In this document: positions 1 to 9,427 of the stretch, in pieces
Numbering within the stretch: the first letter of the stretch is position 1
Layout of the letters: the number at the start of each line of letters is the position of its first letter
Origin: Chryseobacterium populi
Lineage (GTDB): Bacteria; Bacteroidota; Bacteroidia; Flavobacteriales; Weeksellaceae
Assembly (NCBI RefSeq): GCF_000282115.1
Contig: NZ_AKJY01000062.1
Coordinates: forward strand, 1 to 37,332
Direction of reading: 5' to 3'
Length of the DNA: 37,332 bases
Position numbers and translations under genes: made by a program
Notes under the pieces: generated by a model
What the model was told of the DNA's origin: nothing
Seen by the model: only the letters and a program-made list of their open reading frames with translations
Database searches by the model: none

Positions 1-1
1 C

Positions 2-1156
2 CCTGCCATGAAATTAAGCAGGCCTAAGAGATTACTGGTGATCGACAATATTGATACTCCGGTACCGGGATTGATCAGGGGATTGGATTTTGTAAAGATC
101 AAAGGACACATCAACAATACCAACGGTACAGTGAATACCACATTCAACGGAAGGGTTGTTATTAATATTTTTGATAAGAGATTAAATAAGAAAACACTAA
201 ATAATGATGGTGGCCTTACTCCAATCCTTAATTATACTGAAGAAGGAAGTGCCATCGTAAAAGCGTCAGGAACTGCTGTAAATGGAGTGTTTACCGTTGA
301 ATTCTATGTTCCGAAAGATATCAACTACGCCGTTGGAGAAGGAAGAATATTGGGCTATGCCGATAACAAGGTTACGGATGTATTTAACAATCAATCTGTA
401 CAGGTGGGCGACATCAATCCGAACGGAATCAATGACAGCCAGCCTCCAAAAGTAAAGCTGTATATGAACAACACCAATTTCGCAAACGGAGGAATTACCG
501 ATCAGAACCCTATGCTGCTTGCATGTGTTACTGATGATACGGGAATAAATTCTACGGGCTCTGGTATCGGTCACGATATTACTGTATATTTGGACGGTCA
601 AATTATTAACACCATTGTATTAAATGATTTTTATGCTTCGGGAGAAGGAAACGGATGCCTGAGCCCAAGTCTTGCAGACTACCAGAAAGGAAATGTAACC
701 TACCCTTTCAGGAATCTTGCGACAGGACAACATCAATTAACATTTAAAGTTTGGGATATAAACAATAATTCGACAACAGAAACGTTAAACTTTGAAGTTA
801 AGGATGAAGCCGATCAGCATCTGGTGATCAACAGACCATTAAACTGGCCGAACCCTTTCACCAATAAAACATATGTACAGTTTGAGCACAATTGTGATGA
901 TATACTGGATGTAAATGTTCAGATCTACACCATTACAGGAAAACTGGTAAAAACAATATCTCAGCCGGTGGTGGCAGAACCTTTCCTGCAGGGCTTCAGA
1001 ACCCCTCGTCAGGCAATAGAATGGGACGGAAGAGATGATTTTGGTGCCACTGTTGCTAAAGGAACGTATATTTTTAAGATATTTGCAAAAAGTCAAAATC
1101 AAGAAAAATGCAAAGGAAGTGCTACAGCTGTAGAAAAAATGGTACTTTTGAAGTAA
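2..1156 (+). CDS. porU: PorU, type IX secretion system sortase (C-terminal part)
   Basis: This is the 3' end of a gene that begins before the window; the frame is open from base 2 and the first Met at base 8 is internal. About 385 residues are visible. They match the end of PorU, the cell-surface sortase that removes the C-terminal sorting domain of T9SS cargo. The gingipain-like catalytic part should lie largely upstream, so the active-site residues cannot be checked here. The visible part holds beta-rich repeats and, near residues 280-382, a FlgD-like Ig fold (NRPLNWPNPFTNKT, then EWDGRDDFGATVAKGTY) ending in KMVLLK, which itself resembles a T9SS C-terminal domain. porV follows after 60 nt on the same strand, the usual Flavobacteriia order, and this supports the call. 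Family identity is inferred from the C-terminal part and from context. Confidence 0.88.
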   Translation, partial: PAMKLSRPKRLLVIDNIDTPVPGLIRGLDFVKIKGHINNTNGTVNTTFNGRVVINIFDKRLNKKTLNNDGGLTPILNYTEEGSAIVKASGTAVNGVFTVEFYVPKDINYAVGEGRILGYADNKVTDVFNNQSVQVGDINPNGINDSQPPKVKLYMNNTNFANGGITDQNPMLLACVTDDTGINSTGSGIGHDITVYLDGQIINTIVLNDFYASGEGNGCLSPSLADYQKGNVTYPFRNLATGQHQLTFKVWDINNNSTTETLNFEVKDEADQHLVINRPLNWPNPFTNKTYVQFEHNCDDILDVNVQIYTITGKLVKTISQPVVAEPFLQGFRTPRQAIEWDGRDDFGATVAKGTYIFKIFAKSQNQEKCKGSATAVEKMVLLK

Positions 1157-1216
1157 AATAAAACAACAATAAATAATCATATTAATAAAAAACTGATAAT
1201 ATATAAAAGACAACAT

Positions 1217-2380
1217 ATGAATTTAACTACTAAACTGCTTTTAGGAATTGGTATCAGCGCTGGTTTTTTAGGCTATTCGCAAGATTTAAGTCAGGTAAGA
1301 CCTGTATTAACCGGAGCTCCATTTCTAAGAATCGCACCGGATGCAAGATCAGGAGGTATGGGAGACCAGGGTGTAGTTACCTCTCCGGATGCATTTTCCC
1401 AGTTCTGGAATGCAGCGAAATATCCTTTTAGCAGAACAAGTTCTTCCGTTGGGTTAAACTACACACCTTATATGGGGAAACTTACTAATGATGTATTTTT
1501 ACTATATGGTGCATTCCATAAATTCTTAGGCCAGGATGAAAGATCTACCATTTCTGCAAGTATTTACTACTTCAATATGGGGCAGGTAGATTTAACACAG
1601 TTGGTAGGTTCAGAAGTAACTTCTATGGGTACTTCAAAACCAAACGAATTCTCAATTGATGTGGCTTATGCCCTGAAACTTTCTGATTCTTTCTCCGGTG
1701 CTGTTACTGGTAGATTTATCCGTTCAGATTTAGCCGGAGGCTTCAACACAGATACTACCCTTAAACCGGCAAACTCATTCGCAGTAGATGTTTCTGCATA
1801 CTATACCTCTCCAAGATTCTCAAGTTTCGGAGGATATGACGGTAAATTAAATGCAGGTTTAGCCATTCAGAATGTAGGTCCGAAATTAGATTATACAGGA
1901 AATGAAGAATCAAGATCCTATCTTCCGACAATGGCAAGATTAGGAGTTGGATATGATATGTACCTGGATGATTTAAACAGAATCGGTTTAAGTGTTGAAG
2001 GTTCTAAAATTTTAGTACCGGGATCTGAATTCGTAGGAATGGATCCTAATACAAGGCAGCCTATTTATGAAGTACCTAATGTAGGCCCGATACAGGGGAT
2101 CACCAAATCTTTCAAAAACAAAAACAGTATCATGTACAGTGGTGCTTTGGAATATTCCTATGACAATGCTTTTGCAGTAAGAACAGGTTATTTCCATGAA
2201 AGCGAAGAGCAGGGCGCAAGACAGTTTGCCACTGCCGGTATCGGTTTAAAATACCGTTCTTTCGGATTAGATATTTCTTATCTTATTAATATGTCTAAAA
2301 TCAACACTGCTTTAGATAATACGCTTCGTTTCGGTTTAACATGGAATATCGGAGATGAAACCTCTAATGTTGATTATTAA
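1217..2380 (+). CDS. porV: PorV (LptO), type IX secretion outer-membrane beta-barrel
   Basis: The 387-residue protein has a signal peptide (MNLTTKLLLGIGISAGFLGYSQ) followed by the PorV hallmark near the mature N terminus (PVLTGAPFLRIAPDARSGGM). The rest alternates polar and aromatic residues, as in a FadL-type outer-membrane barrel, and ends with FGLTWNIGDETSNVDY. PorV binds the sorting domain of T9SS cargo and shuttles it to the PorU sortase. It lies 60 nt after porU with no promoter motif that I can see between them, so co-transcription is likely. A terminator follows at 2404-2432. The two BspA-like proteins at 7.7-10.8 kb carry sorting domains of the kind this system handles. Length and start are normal for the family. 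Confidence 0.95.
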   Translation: MNLTTKLLLGIGISAGFLGYSQDLSQVRPVLTGAPFLRIAPDARSGGMGDQGVVTSPDAFSQFWNAAKYPFSRTSSSVGLNYTPYMGKLTNDVFLLYGAFHKFLGQDERSTISASIYYFNMGQVDLTQLVGSEVTSMGTSKPNEFSIDVAYALKLSDSFSGAVTGRFIRSDLAGGFNTDTTLKPANSFAVDVSAYYTSPRFSSFGGYDGKLNAGLAIQNVGPKLDYTGNEESRSYLPTMARLGVGYDMYLDDLNRIGLSVEGSKILVPGSEFVGMDPNTRQPIYEVPNVGPIQGITKSFKNKNSIMYSGALEYSYDNAFAVRTGYFHESEEQGARQFATAGIGLKYRSFGLDISYLINMSKINTALDNTLRFGLTWNIGDETSNVDY

Positions 2381-2403
2381 AAAAATATAATACATAAGTT
2401 TAC

Positions 2404-2432
2404 AAAAGTCTCATTTTTATGAGGCTTTTTTT
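2404..2432 (+). terminator. Rho-independent terminator after porV
   Basis: An 11-bp stem (2404-2414 with 2419-2429, one G-U pair) closes a TTTT loop and runs into a T-tract to 2432. It lies 23 nt after the porV stop and before the promoter box of the FUSC gene, so it separates the T9SS pair from the next unit. Confidence 0.8.
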
Positions 2433-2444
2433 ATTTTCAATAAG

Positions 2445-2452
2445 TATTTTTG
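2445..2452 (+). promoter_or_regulatory. Bacteroidota -7 box TATTTTTG of the FUSC gene
   Basis: The octamer fits TAnnTTTG exactly and ends only 4 nt before the ATG at 2457. I see no clear TTG at the -33 distance. If transcription starts 4-5 nt after the box, as usual, the mRNA has essentially no leader. Confidence 0.55.
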
Positions 2453-2456
2453 TATT

Positions 2457-4718
2457 ATGAACTATTCGGCAGAGCTCAAAAAATTTGTAACCAGTCAATA
2501 TGTATATTCTGCAATCAGAATTACATTAGCTACTGTTTTACCCTGCCTGGTTCTCGCTCACTTCGGAATATTAAAAGAATACTTCCTTTTTCCTCTCGGG
2601 ACCAGCTTTGTGGCATTAACCGATCAGCCCGGCCCTTTTATCCGCAGAAGAAATGCATTGACTTTTGCCATAGTCTGCTTTGTGCTTGTCGCGCTGATTG
2701 CAAGCCTAGTGATGAATGTTAAAGTGCTGGTTCTTCTTGAAATCATTGTATTCGGGATGTTCTTCTCTCTGATTGGGGTTTACGGACAAAGGCTCGCTGC
2801 AGTAGGATCTTTATCCCTCGTTGTTCTGGCCATCTTTATTGACGGTCACCTTACCGGAAGTAATATTTACAAAAGCTTACTTATTTTTACCGCCGGCTGT
2901 GTCTGGTTTTTACTGATATTCCTTATTGTTACCACAATACAGCCTTATAAGCTGGCAAGCCAGATGATTGGTGAAAATTATCTCCAGTTAGCCGAATTTC
3001 TGAAAATAAAAGCCAATTATTATCAAAAAAATCCTGATTTCAACAAACTGACCACCCAGGTTATTGCAAAGCAGATTGAAATAAAAAACCTGCAGGAAGA
3101 AACCAGGGAAACGGTTTTCAAAACCAGAACCATCGTCAACGAATCTACCACAACAAGCAGATTGCTGATGCTGATGTTTCTGAATTCAATGGACCTTCAT
3201 GAAAAACTAATGACTTCCGAAAGCGATTATCAGAAGCTTCAGCAAAGTTTTGAAGACAGTATGATATTGGTGAATATTCATGATTATCTTAATCTACTTT
3301 CTGAGGAAATCACTAATATCGGGATATCCCTTCAAATCGGAACCAGGGCAAAACCCATGTTTGACCTTGAGCTGGAGCTTAAAAATCTCAATTATATCTA
3401 TTTCGACCTCAGAAATAAACAGATCACACCCGATAACTTTGAAAACTTTATGATCCTGCGTCAGATCCTGATGCGTATCAATGAAATCACCAAAGAAATT
3501 AATGAGATCTATAAAGTATTTTCACAGAATGTAAAACTGGCCAAAAGTCTTTCCACAGGATTAGACCTTAAAAAGTTTATGCCTAATGAAGAGAAACTGA
3601 ACTTTAAAGTTTTAAAGAATAATATTTCCCTTTCTTCTTCACAGTTCCGGCATGCCATCCGTATTACAACAGCTTTGCTGATTGGATATATTTTCTCTCT
3701 TTTCCAGCTGTTACCCATCGGGCATACGTACTGGATATTGATTACGATTACCGCTATTTTAAAACCAGCCTACTCGATCACCAAACAGCGAAACAGACTT
3801 CGTCTCTACGGAACTATCGTTGGCGCTACAATTGCTTATATCATCCTGCATTTTATAGACATTAATGCGGTATTATTCACCATTCTTTTATTGAGCATGA
3901 TCCTTTGTTTCAGCTTACTGAAAGGAAGGTATTTCTGGGCTGTGCTGTTCATGACGATCTACGTCTTCCTGAGCTTTAATTTTTTAAGCCCCGGAAAAAT
4001 AGACATTATTTTCACAGACAGGATTGTAGATACCATCATTGCAGGGATTATCGCTTTTCTGGTTTCCTATATCGTGCTTCCGGTCTGGGAACATACCCAA
4101 AACCTGGATCTGATGAAAAAATCTGCAGCCAGCAACCTGATCTATTTCCAGAGTGTGATATCAAAATTCCTGCAGGATGATTTTGACATTGAAGACTATA
4201 AAGTAAAGCGTAAAAATGCAATCATTTCACTGGCTAACCTTTCGGATAATTTTCAGAGAATGATTTCCGAGCCTAAAAATCAGCAGAAAAAACTGGAGGT
4301 AGTTCATCAGTTTGTAGCAACCTCACACCTTATCACCGCTTATACCGCTTCCCTTTCCCAATATTCGAAAAGTGAAAGGAAATATCCCGAAATAGATGCT
4401 GAAAGCTGGAGCAGGAAAATAGAATCTGAAATGCAGCAGACCTCTACCCTTCTCAACGGTGAAAAGGTCAATGAAGCTCTTATCATGGAAAGCCGTCTTG
4501 AGCCTGAAGATTCTTCTATTGAAGACATGCTTCTGAAAAGAAAGACCGAAATTGAAGAAAATGAATCTTATGACCGGAGAGACCCTGAGAAAATTTCACG
4601 CTTAACAGAACTGAAAAATATCCATGACGTTCTGGAATTAATCTATGATGTAGCAAAAGAACAGAGAAAGGTAATTGAAAAGTATAAAAGCGAAACGTCT
4701 ATTCCTCCACAATCGTAA
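2457..4718 (+). CDS. FUSC/YccS-family inner-membrane protein
   Basis: The 753-residue protein has the two-block architecture of YccS/FUSC proteins. A first group of hydrophobic helices (about residues 18-160) is followed by a long cytoplasmic helical part (about 165-395), then a second membrane block (about 400-545, including a GHTYWILITITAILKP stretch and an RLRLYGTIVGATIAYI stretch typical of the FUSC C-terminal domain) and a charged cytoplasmic tail. Relatives include aromatic-acid efflux proteins (AaeB) and YccS, but the substrate cannot be told from sequence. The -7 box lies 4 nt before the ATG, so this may be a leaderless gene. Its last 20 bp overlap the 3' end of the convergent phosphopantetheinyl transferase gene. 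An overlapping frame at 2450-2722 is a shadow. Confidence 0.9.
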   Translation: MNYSAELKKFVTSQYVYSAIRITLATVLPCLVLAHFGILKEYFLFPLGTSFVALTDQPGPFIRRRNALTFAIVCFVLVALIASLVMNVKVLVLLEIIVFGMFFSLIGVYGQRLAAVGSLSLVVLAIFIDGHLTGSNIYKSLLIFTAGCVWFLLIFLIVTTIQPYKLASQMIGENYLQLAEFLKIKANYYQKNPDFNKLTTQVIAKQIEIKNLQEETRETVFKTRTIVNESTTTSRLLMLMFLNSMDLHEKLMTSESDYQKLQQSFEDSMILVNIHDYLNLLSEEITNIGISLQIGTRAKPMFDLELELKNLNYIYFDLRNKQITPDNFENFMILRQILMRINEITKEINEIYKVFSQNVKLAKSLSTGLDLKKFMPNEEKLNFKVLKNNISLSSSQFRHAIRITTALLIGYIFSLFQLLPIGHTYWILITITAILKPAYSITKQRNRLRLYGTIVGATIAYIILHFIDINAVLFTILLLSMILCFSLLKGRYFWAVLFMTIYVFLSFNFLSPGKIDIIFTDRIVDTIIAGIIAFLVSYIVLPVWEHTQNLDLMKKSAASNLIYFQSVISKFLQDDFDIEDYKVKRKNAIISLANLSDNFQRMISEPKNQQKKLEVVHQFVATSHLITAYTASLSQYSKSERKYPEIDAESWSRKIESEMQQTSTLLNGEKVNEALIMESRLEPEDSSIEDMLLKRKTEIEENESYDRRDPEKISRLTELKNIHDVLELIYDVAKEQRKVIEKYKSETSIPPQS

Positions 4719-5313
4719 AGCAGTAATCATCAAAAAATTCCACCCTTGCTTTAAACTCATCTGAAAACTGATCGCCATATACACGGCAGCTGATCTTATG
4801 AAGATGCTTTAACTCAAAAGGTTTTACTTCATAGTTTTTTTTCAGGGACCAGTATTTTGAATGATGAATTTTATACATGCTTTCTTTTACACTCCAGATA
4901 ATAGTATAGAACGTATCTGCCTTATCTTCCGGAATAAACCCCCGCTCATTTTCATAGGTGAATTTATCAATCACCCTCAGGATCTTCGGATTGAATTTTT
5001 CAATATCGATCCCGATTTTTTTCTTAGAAATGGCAATAGAAGCGAATGGAAAAGAATGGGTAATGGAAATTTCCGCATCGTTGGGAGAAAGAAAAGGTTC
5101 CCTTTCTTTGTATAGGATTTTTGAATGGGGTTTCAGTCCTTTTAAAAGTTTACGCACCATTAATACCTCAAGCAGTTTTTTCGGATGATAGTCTCTCACC
5201 TTTTCAGCATTTTCAGGCTCTAAAAGTTCGTCAATATCCAGTTCTTCATTCTCATCATATTTCCAGATCAGAATCGTAGCGTTGTCATCAGAAAAATCCC
5301 GGTAAAGAGGCAT
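4699..5313 (-). CDS. 4'-phosphopantetheinyl transferase superfamily protein
   Basis: This 204-residue protein carries the Sfp/AcpS-superfamily signature: GIDIE (residues 101-105) and WSVKES (140-145), the acidic residues that bind Mg2+ and CoA. SITHSFPFASIAIS just before is the usual strand ahead of the first motif. Such enzymes move the phosphopantetheine arm from CoA to a Ser of carrier proteins. The length suits a Sfp-like pseudodimer more than the roughly 120-residue AcpS. No carrier protein or synthase gene is near, so the partner is unknown; fatty-acid ACP or a remote polyketide, aryl-polyene or nonribosomal cluster is possible. The stop overlaps the convergent FUSC gene by 20 bp. Confidence 0.88.
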   Translation of the reverse strand: MPLYRDFSDDNATILIWKYDENEELDIDELLEPENAEKVRDYHPKKLLEVLMVRKLLKGLKPHSKILYKEREPFLSPNDAEISITHSFPFASIAISKKKIGIDIEKFNPKILRVIDKFTYENERGFIPEDKADTFYTIIWSVKESMYKIHHSKYWSLKKNYEVKPFELKHLHKISCRVYGDQFSDEFKARVEFFDDYCFTIVEE

Positions 5314-5357
5314 TGTTTTTTTATTTGATAAAAATAGTAAAAAGAAGTGGATGGTAA

Positions 5358-5512
5358 AAATGGGAAGATGGAAGCGGGAGGATGGAAGTTAATATTAGGC
5401 TGTATATTTTTTTTGCAGTTAAAATTAAAAAGCGAAAATCTGTTCAATAAAGAATAAAAAGCTTTTCATTCAAACTCCATAAACTTCCTGCTTCCATCTT
5501 CCTGCTTCCATT
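5358..5512. repeat. Inverted pair of GGAAGATGGAAG-type intergenic repeats
   Basis: Two purine- or pyrimidine-biased clusters face each other in the 204-nt spacer between two minus-strand genes. The left arm (about 5361-5390) is built of GGAAGATGGAAGC / GGGAGGATGGAAGT units. The right arm (about 5482-5512) is the inverse, CTTCCTGCTTCCATC... type. A 13-bp core is exactly complementary (5363-5375 with 5490-5502). The roughly 105-nt loop is AT-rich and codes for nothing I can see. Confidence 0.6.
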
Positions 5513-5517
5513 CCTAT

Positions 5518-6048
5518 TTATTTTGACTGATGGTTCACATCATTTCTATGCTCAAGAATCTCTAAGTTTTCATCTACAAAATAAGCGCTTCCAAACCCGT
5601 TTACATAAGAACCTTTAATGGGATGCAAACCGATCAGGATAAAATCTTTCATTTCGGAAATCACATCAACCACTTTTCCGTGAGTGACTTTTAACTTACC
5701 CACAATCTGATTCCATTCTTCCGTATCTCTTTCTATCTGGGAGACTACTGCCTCGATCGTTAAACGTTCCCGTGCATAAACCTGCTTTGTAGCAGCTTCG
5801 TCTTCTATAAACATTACTGAAGCGTTTCTTCCTTCTGAAAGATTTTTGGTATGTCTTGCCATGAAAGATACCAGAATATAAAATGCATTATCAATTTGTA
5901 CAAAAGGAGCATAGCTGGAATTGGGGTTTCCTTCTGCATCTACTGTAGCTAAAATTATACTTTTAGTGTTTGCAATCAGCTCCTTTACTTTCGGGGTAAG
6001 TGGTTTGGTTTTTTTCTGGGCGTCTTCCTGTGTATTTGTATGATTCAT
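5518..6048 (-). CDS. HugZ / pyridoxamine 5'-phosphate oxidase-like FMN-binding split-barrel protein
   Basis: The 176-residue protein has the split-barrel fold pattern of this superfamily: SIILATVDAEGNPNSSYAPFV near the N terminus, then AFYILVSFMARHTKNL, and VMFIEDEAATKQVYARERLTI. The C-terminal GSYVNGFGSAYFV is typical of HugZ-type proteins, which in some bacteria degrade heme; other relatives bind FMN or heme without known activity. Heme degradation is therefore only a family-based guess. I chose the ATG at 6048: the longer frame starts at a GTG (6069) that sits inside a perfect -7 box, so it cannot be the start if that promoter is used. The gene is monocistronic and followed by the GGAAG-type repeat region. 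Confidence 0.8.
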   Translation of the reverse strand: MNHTNTQEDAQKKTKPLTPKVKELIANTKSIILATVDAEGNPNSSYAPFVQIDNAFYILVSFMARHTKNLSEGRNASVMFIEDEAATKQVYARERLTIEAVVSQIERDTEEWNQIVGKLKVTHGKVVDVISEMKDFILIGLHPIKGSYVNGFGSAYFVDENLEILEHRNDVNHQSK

Positions 6049-6068
6049 AAATATAAAATTTGTTTTCA

Positions 6069-6076
6069 CAAAAATA
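6069..6076 (-). promoter_or_regulatory. -7 box TATTTTTG of the HugZ-like gene (decides its start)
   Basis: On the minus strand the octamer matches TAnnTTTG and leaves a 20-nt leader to the ATG at 6048. The alternative GTG at 6069 overlaps the last base of the box, which argues for the shorter protein. Confidence 0.6.
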
Positions 6077-6169
6077 CACTATTTAGAATCAAACTAAATA
6101 ATTTTAAATCATGTATAATCTCATATAAATGAACTCCGGGTATCGTTTTTATATCTTAATTTTTAATTG

Positions 6170-6177
6170 TAATTTTG
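6170..6177 (+). promoter_or_regulatory. -7 box TAATTTTG of ahcY
   Basis: This is an exact TAnnTTTG match, 39 nt before the ahcY ATG. The upstream region is T-rich without a clear TTG at -33. No riboswitch fold for S-adenosylhomocysteine is evident in the short leader. Confidence 0.5.
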
Positions 6178-6216
6178 CACTTCATTATCAATTGAATTAA
6201 AACCTATTCATTACAT

Positions 6217-7533
6217 ATGAGTACTACAACACAATACATTCCTTATAAAGTTAAGGATATTTCCCTTGCAGAATGGGGACGAAAAGAAATTACCCTTGCA
6301 GAAGCCGAAATGCCGGGTCTGATGTCAATCCGTGAAGAATACGGACCGTCTCAGCCGCTTAAAGGTGCAAGAATTGCAGGATGTCTTCACATGACGATCC
6401 AAACTGCCGTACTTATCGAGACACTGGTAGCTTTGGGAGCTGAGGTTACCTGGTCTTCCTGTAATATTTTCTCTACCCAGGATCATGCTGCTGCTGCCAT
6501 TGCTGCTGCAGGAATTCCGGTTTATGCATGGAAAGGCTTAAACGAAGAGGAATTTGACTGGTGTATTGAGCAGACTTTATTCTTCGGTGAAGACAGAAAA
6601 CCGTTAAATATGATTCTGGATGATGGTGGAGATTTAACCAATATGGTTTTTGACAAATACCCTCAGTTCACAAAAGATATCAAAGGACTTTCTGAAGAAA
6701 CGACTACCGGAGTACACAGACTGTACGAAAGAATGAAAAACGGAACCCTGGTAATGCCTGCCATCAACGTAAACGATTCTGTTACCAAATCTAAATTTGA
6801 CAACAAATACGGATGTAAAGAATCTGCAGTGGATGCTGTAAGAAGAGCTACAGACGTAATGTTAGCCGGAAAAAGAGTAGTCGTTTGCGGATACGGGGAT
6901 GTAGGTAAAGGTACTGCTGCTTCATTCAGAGGAGCAGGTTCTATCGTTACTGTTACTGAAATTGACCCGATCTGTGCTTTACAGGCTGCAATGGACGGTT
7001 ATGAAGTAAAAAGATTGGATACTGTAGTTGATAACGCGGATATCATCATTACAACAACCGGTAACTTCAACATTGTAAGAGGAGAGCACTTCCTTAAAAT
7101 GAAAGATAAAGCCATCGTTTGTAACATCGGTCACTTCGATAATGAAATCGATATGGCATGGTTAAACAAAAACTACGGTCACACTAAATCTGAAGTTAAG
7201 CCACAGGTAGATATCTACACTTTGGAAGGCGGTAAAGAAGTAATCATTCTTGCAGAAGGAAGATTGGTAAACTTAGGCTGTGCAACAGGACACCCGAGCT
7301 TTGTAATGTCTAATTCTTTCTCTAACCAGACTCTGGCCCAGATCGAACTTTGGAATAATTCTGAAGCTTACGGAAACGAAGTTTATATGTTACCAAAACA
7401 TTTAGATGAAAAAGTAGCGGCTTTACATCTTAAAAAATTAAGTGTTGAATTGGAGGTTCTTTCTCCTGAACAAGCTGATTATATTGGTGTTGATGTAAAA
7501 GGGCCATTCAAACCTGAATATTACAGATACTAA
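6217..7533 (+). CDS. ahcY: Adenosylhomocysteinase (SAH hydrolase)
   Basis: The 438-residue protein matches SAH hydrolase from end to end. It splits S-adenosylhomocysteine into adenosine and homocysteine, which keeps methyltransferases free of product inhibition and feeds the methionine cycle. Visible landmarks are [13 protein letters not shown], the NAD-binding GYGDVGKG (225-232), [33 protein letters not shown], and the C-terminal FKPEYYRY whose Lys/Tyr contact NAD of the partner subunit in the tetramer. Length and start are normal. It has its own -7 box and a terminator, so it is a single-gene unit. The divergent neighbour is the HugZ-like gene. Confidence 0.98.
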   Translation: MSTTTQYIPYKVKDISLAEWGRKEITLAEAEMPGLMSIREEYGPSQPLKGARIAGCLHMTIQTAVLIETLVALGAEVTWSSCNIFSTQDHAAAAIAAAGIPVYAWKGLNEEEFDWCIEQTLFFGEDRKPLNMILDDGGDLTNMVFDKYPQFTKDIKGLSEETTTGVHRLYERMKNGTLVMPAINVNDSVTKSKFDNKYGCKESAVDAVRRATDVMLAGKRVVVCGYGDVGKGTAASFRGAGSIVTVTEIDPICALQAAMDGYEVKRLDTVVDNADIIITTTGNFNIVRGEHFLKMKDKAIVCNIGHFDNEIDMAWLNKNYGHTKSEVKPQVDIYTLEGGKEVIILAEGRLVNLGCATGHPSFVMSNSFSNQTLAQIELWNNSEAYGNEVYMLPKHLDEKVAALHLKKLSVELEVLSPEQADYIGVDVKGPFKPEYYRY

Positions 7534-7563
7534 ATTGCAGTCCTTTTTAAGGATTCAAAATAC

Positions 7564-7592
7564 AACTCTCCAACTTTTTTGGGGAGTTTTTT
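7564..7592 (+). terminator. Rho-independent terminator after ahcY
   Basis: An 8-bp stem (7564-7571 with 7581-7588, one G-U pair) with a T-rich loop is followed by TTTT. It begins 31 nt after the ahcY stop. Confidence 0.75.
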
Positions 7593-7711
7593 ATTTGAAA
7601 TCACATCTAAAATTTATATAAATTAAAAAAAACAGATTACAACAGGCTTATTGTTAAAAAATTGTACAATTTTATTTATTTTCATACATTTATTTCGCAA
7701 AACATTGATAT

Positions 7712-9379
7712 ATGTATAAAAAACTAATAATGTTCTTTTTTTTCATCATAAGTCTGCAGTGTATCAAGGCTCAAAACGAATTTACAACCGTCTGGAAACC
7801 GGGAAATATTCAGCCTCCAAGCAATGGAGTTCCTTATAGCTCATCTGCTACCCAGGCATGGCTGCCGGTAAGAGGAAACGATTATACCATTTCGTGGGAA
7901 GAAGTTGGATATCCTTTACATCAGGCAACTCTTACCAGTGTCACCACAACATACCAGATTTTATTAGATTTCGGAGCTCCTTTAAATCCTGATCCGCAAA
8001 ACGCCACTTACAGGGTAAAAATCAGCAATGGAAGTGGAAATTTCTACCAGATCCGGTTCGTTGATTCAAATCTTTTCCCCGTAAGCAATCCGGTTGGGGA
8101 TACTCAAAAATTAATTAATATAGAGCAATGGGGCACCATCGCATGGTCTTCAATGCGGGAAGCTTTTTCAGGATGCAGCTTTATGGATGTCACGGCTACA
8201 GATCTCCCCAATCTATCCAATGTTCATGATATGCATAATATGTTCTTTTTCTGTTCTCAACTGACAGGAAACCCAACTATTAATAACTGGAATATTTCCG
8301 GTGTCACCGATCTGCAGGGCACATTTATGGGATGTTCACTATTTAACCAACCTGTGGGAAACTGGGATACTTCCAATGTAGAGACCCTGGCCTATCTTTT
8401 TTTCGGAGCTACTGTTTTCAATCAACCACTTGCCAACTGGAATACTTCAAACGTAAAGCTCATGACTGCCATGTTTCATAGTGCTGAAGAGTTTAATCAG
8501 CCCATTGGAAACTGGGACCTGTCTGAAAATGTAAACTGTGAATTTATGTTTGCGAATGCACTTACATTTAACCAGCCGATCGGAAACTGGGATATCTCCA
8601 ACCTGATCGAAACGGATCATATGTTTTATAATGCTGCTGTTTTCAACCAGGATATCGGGAACTGGGATACCAGCAATGTTACCAATATGAATGGCATGTT
8701 CAGTGATGCAACTGCTTTCAATCAGAATATCAGGAACTGGGATGTAAGCAATACAATATATATGTCTCAGATGTTCCAGAATGCAAAAAGCTTTAACCAG
8801 GATATCGGGATATGGGATACCAGCAATGTATATGGCTTTGTAGATATGTTTAACGGCGCTTCTCATTTTAATCAGAATTTAGGACAGTGGAATTTAGGTT
8901 CACTATTGTATGCCCAAAATATGTTTTTAAACTCAGGCTTAAACTGCCAGAACTACAATGATACCCTTCATGGCTGGAATCTGAATACTGCAACGCCTAA
9001 TAATATCAATCTTTCCAGCGCTTCTCCGCTGATCTATTCAAGTGCCCAGGCCGTAGCTGCCCGGAATAATTTAATTAATAATAAAGGATGGACAATTACA
9101 GGAGATATTTACAATGCAGAGTGTACGGTGTTATCAACTTCAGACACAGCAGCAGCAAATGCTGTTGAGATTTATCCCAATCCGGCAACAGACTTTATTT
9201 ATATTAAAAACATGAAAGAATCCTGTAACTATAAAATTTTTGATACCAGCGGAAGAATCGTGCTTCAGGGTCTTTTGAACGGAGAAAACATTAATGTAAG
9301 CTCATTAATCAAAGGAAATTATATTATACAGGCGATCTCAAAAGATAAAACCTGTTCTTTGAAGCTTATCAAAAAATAA
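7712..9379 (+). CDS. BspA-type LRR (DUF285) surface protein with T9SS type A sorting domain, 8 FNQ repeats
   Basis: The 555-residue protein has a Sec signal peptide (MYKKLIMFFFFIISLQCIKAQ), an N-terminal beta domain (to about 130), and then about nine 25-residue repeats of the DUF285/BspA kind, consensus NWDTSNVxxMxxMFxxAxxFNQPIGNWD (about 160-405); the FNQ core occurs 8 times. The last 70 residues are a T9SS type A sorting domain (IYPNPATDFIYIKN...FDTSGRIV...KGNYIIQ...LKLIKK). It should be exported, processed by PorU and placed on the surface or released. BspA proteins of oral Bacteroidota bind host matrix, and related proteins are common in free-living species, so the ligand is unknown. A shorter paralogue follows after 48 nt. 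Confidence 0.93.
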   Translation: MYKKLIMFFFFIISLQCIKAQNEFTTVWKPGNIQPPSNGVPYSSSATQAWLPVRGNDYTISWEEVGYPLHQATLTSVTTTYQILLDFGAPLNPDPQNATYRVKISNGSGNFYQIRFVDSNLFPVSNPVGDTQKLINIEQWGTIAWSSMREAFSGCSFMDVTATDLPNLSNVHDMHNMFFFCSQLTGNPTINNWNISGVTDLQGTFMGCSLFNQPVGNWDTSNVETLAYLFFGATVFNQPLANWNTSNVKLMTAMFHSAEEFNQPIGNWDLSENVNCEFMFANALTFNQPIGNWDISNLIETDHMFYNAAVFNQDIGNWDTSNVTNMNGMFSDATAFNQNIRNWDVSNTIYMSQMFQNAKSFNQDIGIWDTSNVYGFVDMFNGASHFNQNLGQWNLGSLLYAQNMFLNSGLNCQNYNDTLHGWNLNTATPNNINLSSASPLIYSSAQAVAARNNLINNKGWTITGDIYNAECTVLSTSDTAAANAVEIYPNPATDFIYIKNMKESCNYKIFDTSGRIVLQGLLNGENINVSSLIKGNYIIQAISKDKTCSLKLIKK

Positions 9380-9427
9380 CCACCAACAGATCAGCAAGGT
9401 CTTCAAAAATCCGACTAAATTTTAAAT

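Noticed and set aside
2450..2722. Plus-strand 90-codon frame overlapping the start of the FUSC gene
   Set aside because: It lies almost wholly within the FUSC frame, is Cys/Ile-rich in a random manner and has no signal of its own.
4861..5188. Plus-strand frames inside the phosphopantetheinyl transferase gene
   Set aside because: The minus-strand protein has full GIDIE and WSVKE motifs; these are shadows.
5358..5512. CRISPR array
   Set aside because: The short GGAAG-type units are degenerate, adjacent without unique spacers, and no cas gene is near.
6048..6069. Longer HugZ-like protein starting at GTG 6069
   Set aside because: The GTG overlaps the -7 box TATTTTTG, and the ATG at 6048 gives a normal leader.
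8447..8866. Minus-strand 139-codon frame with repeated segments inside the first BspA-like gene
   Set aside because: Its repeats are the mirror of the 25-residue LRR repeats on the plus strand; it is a shadow frame.
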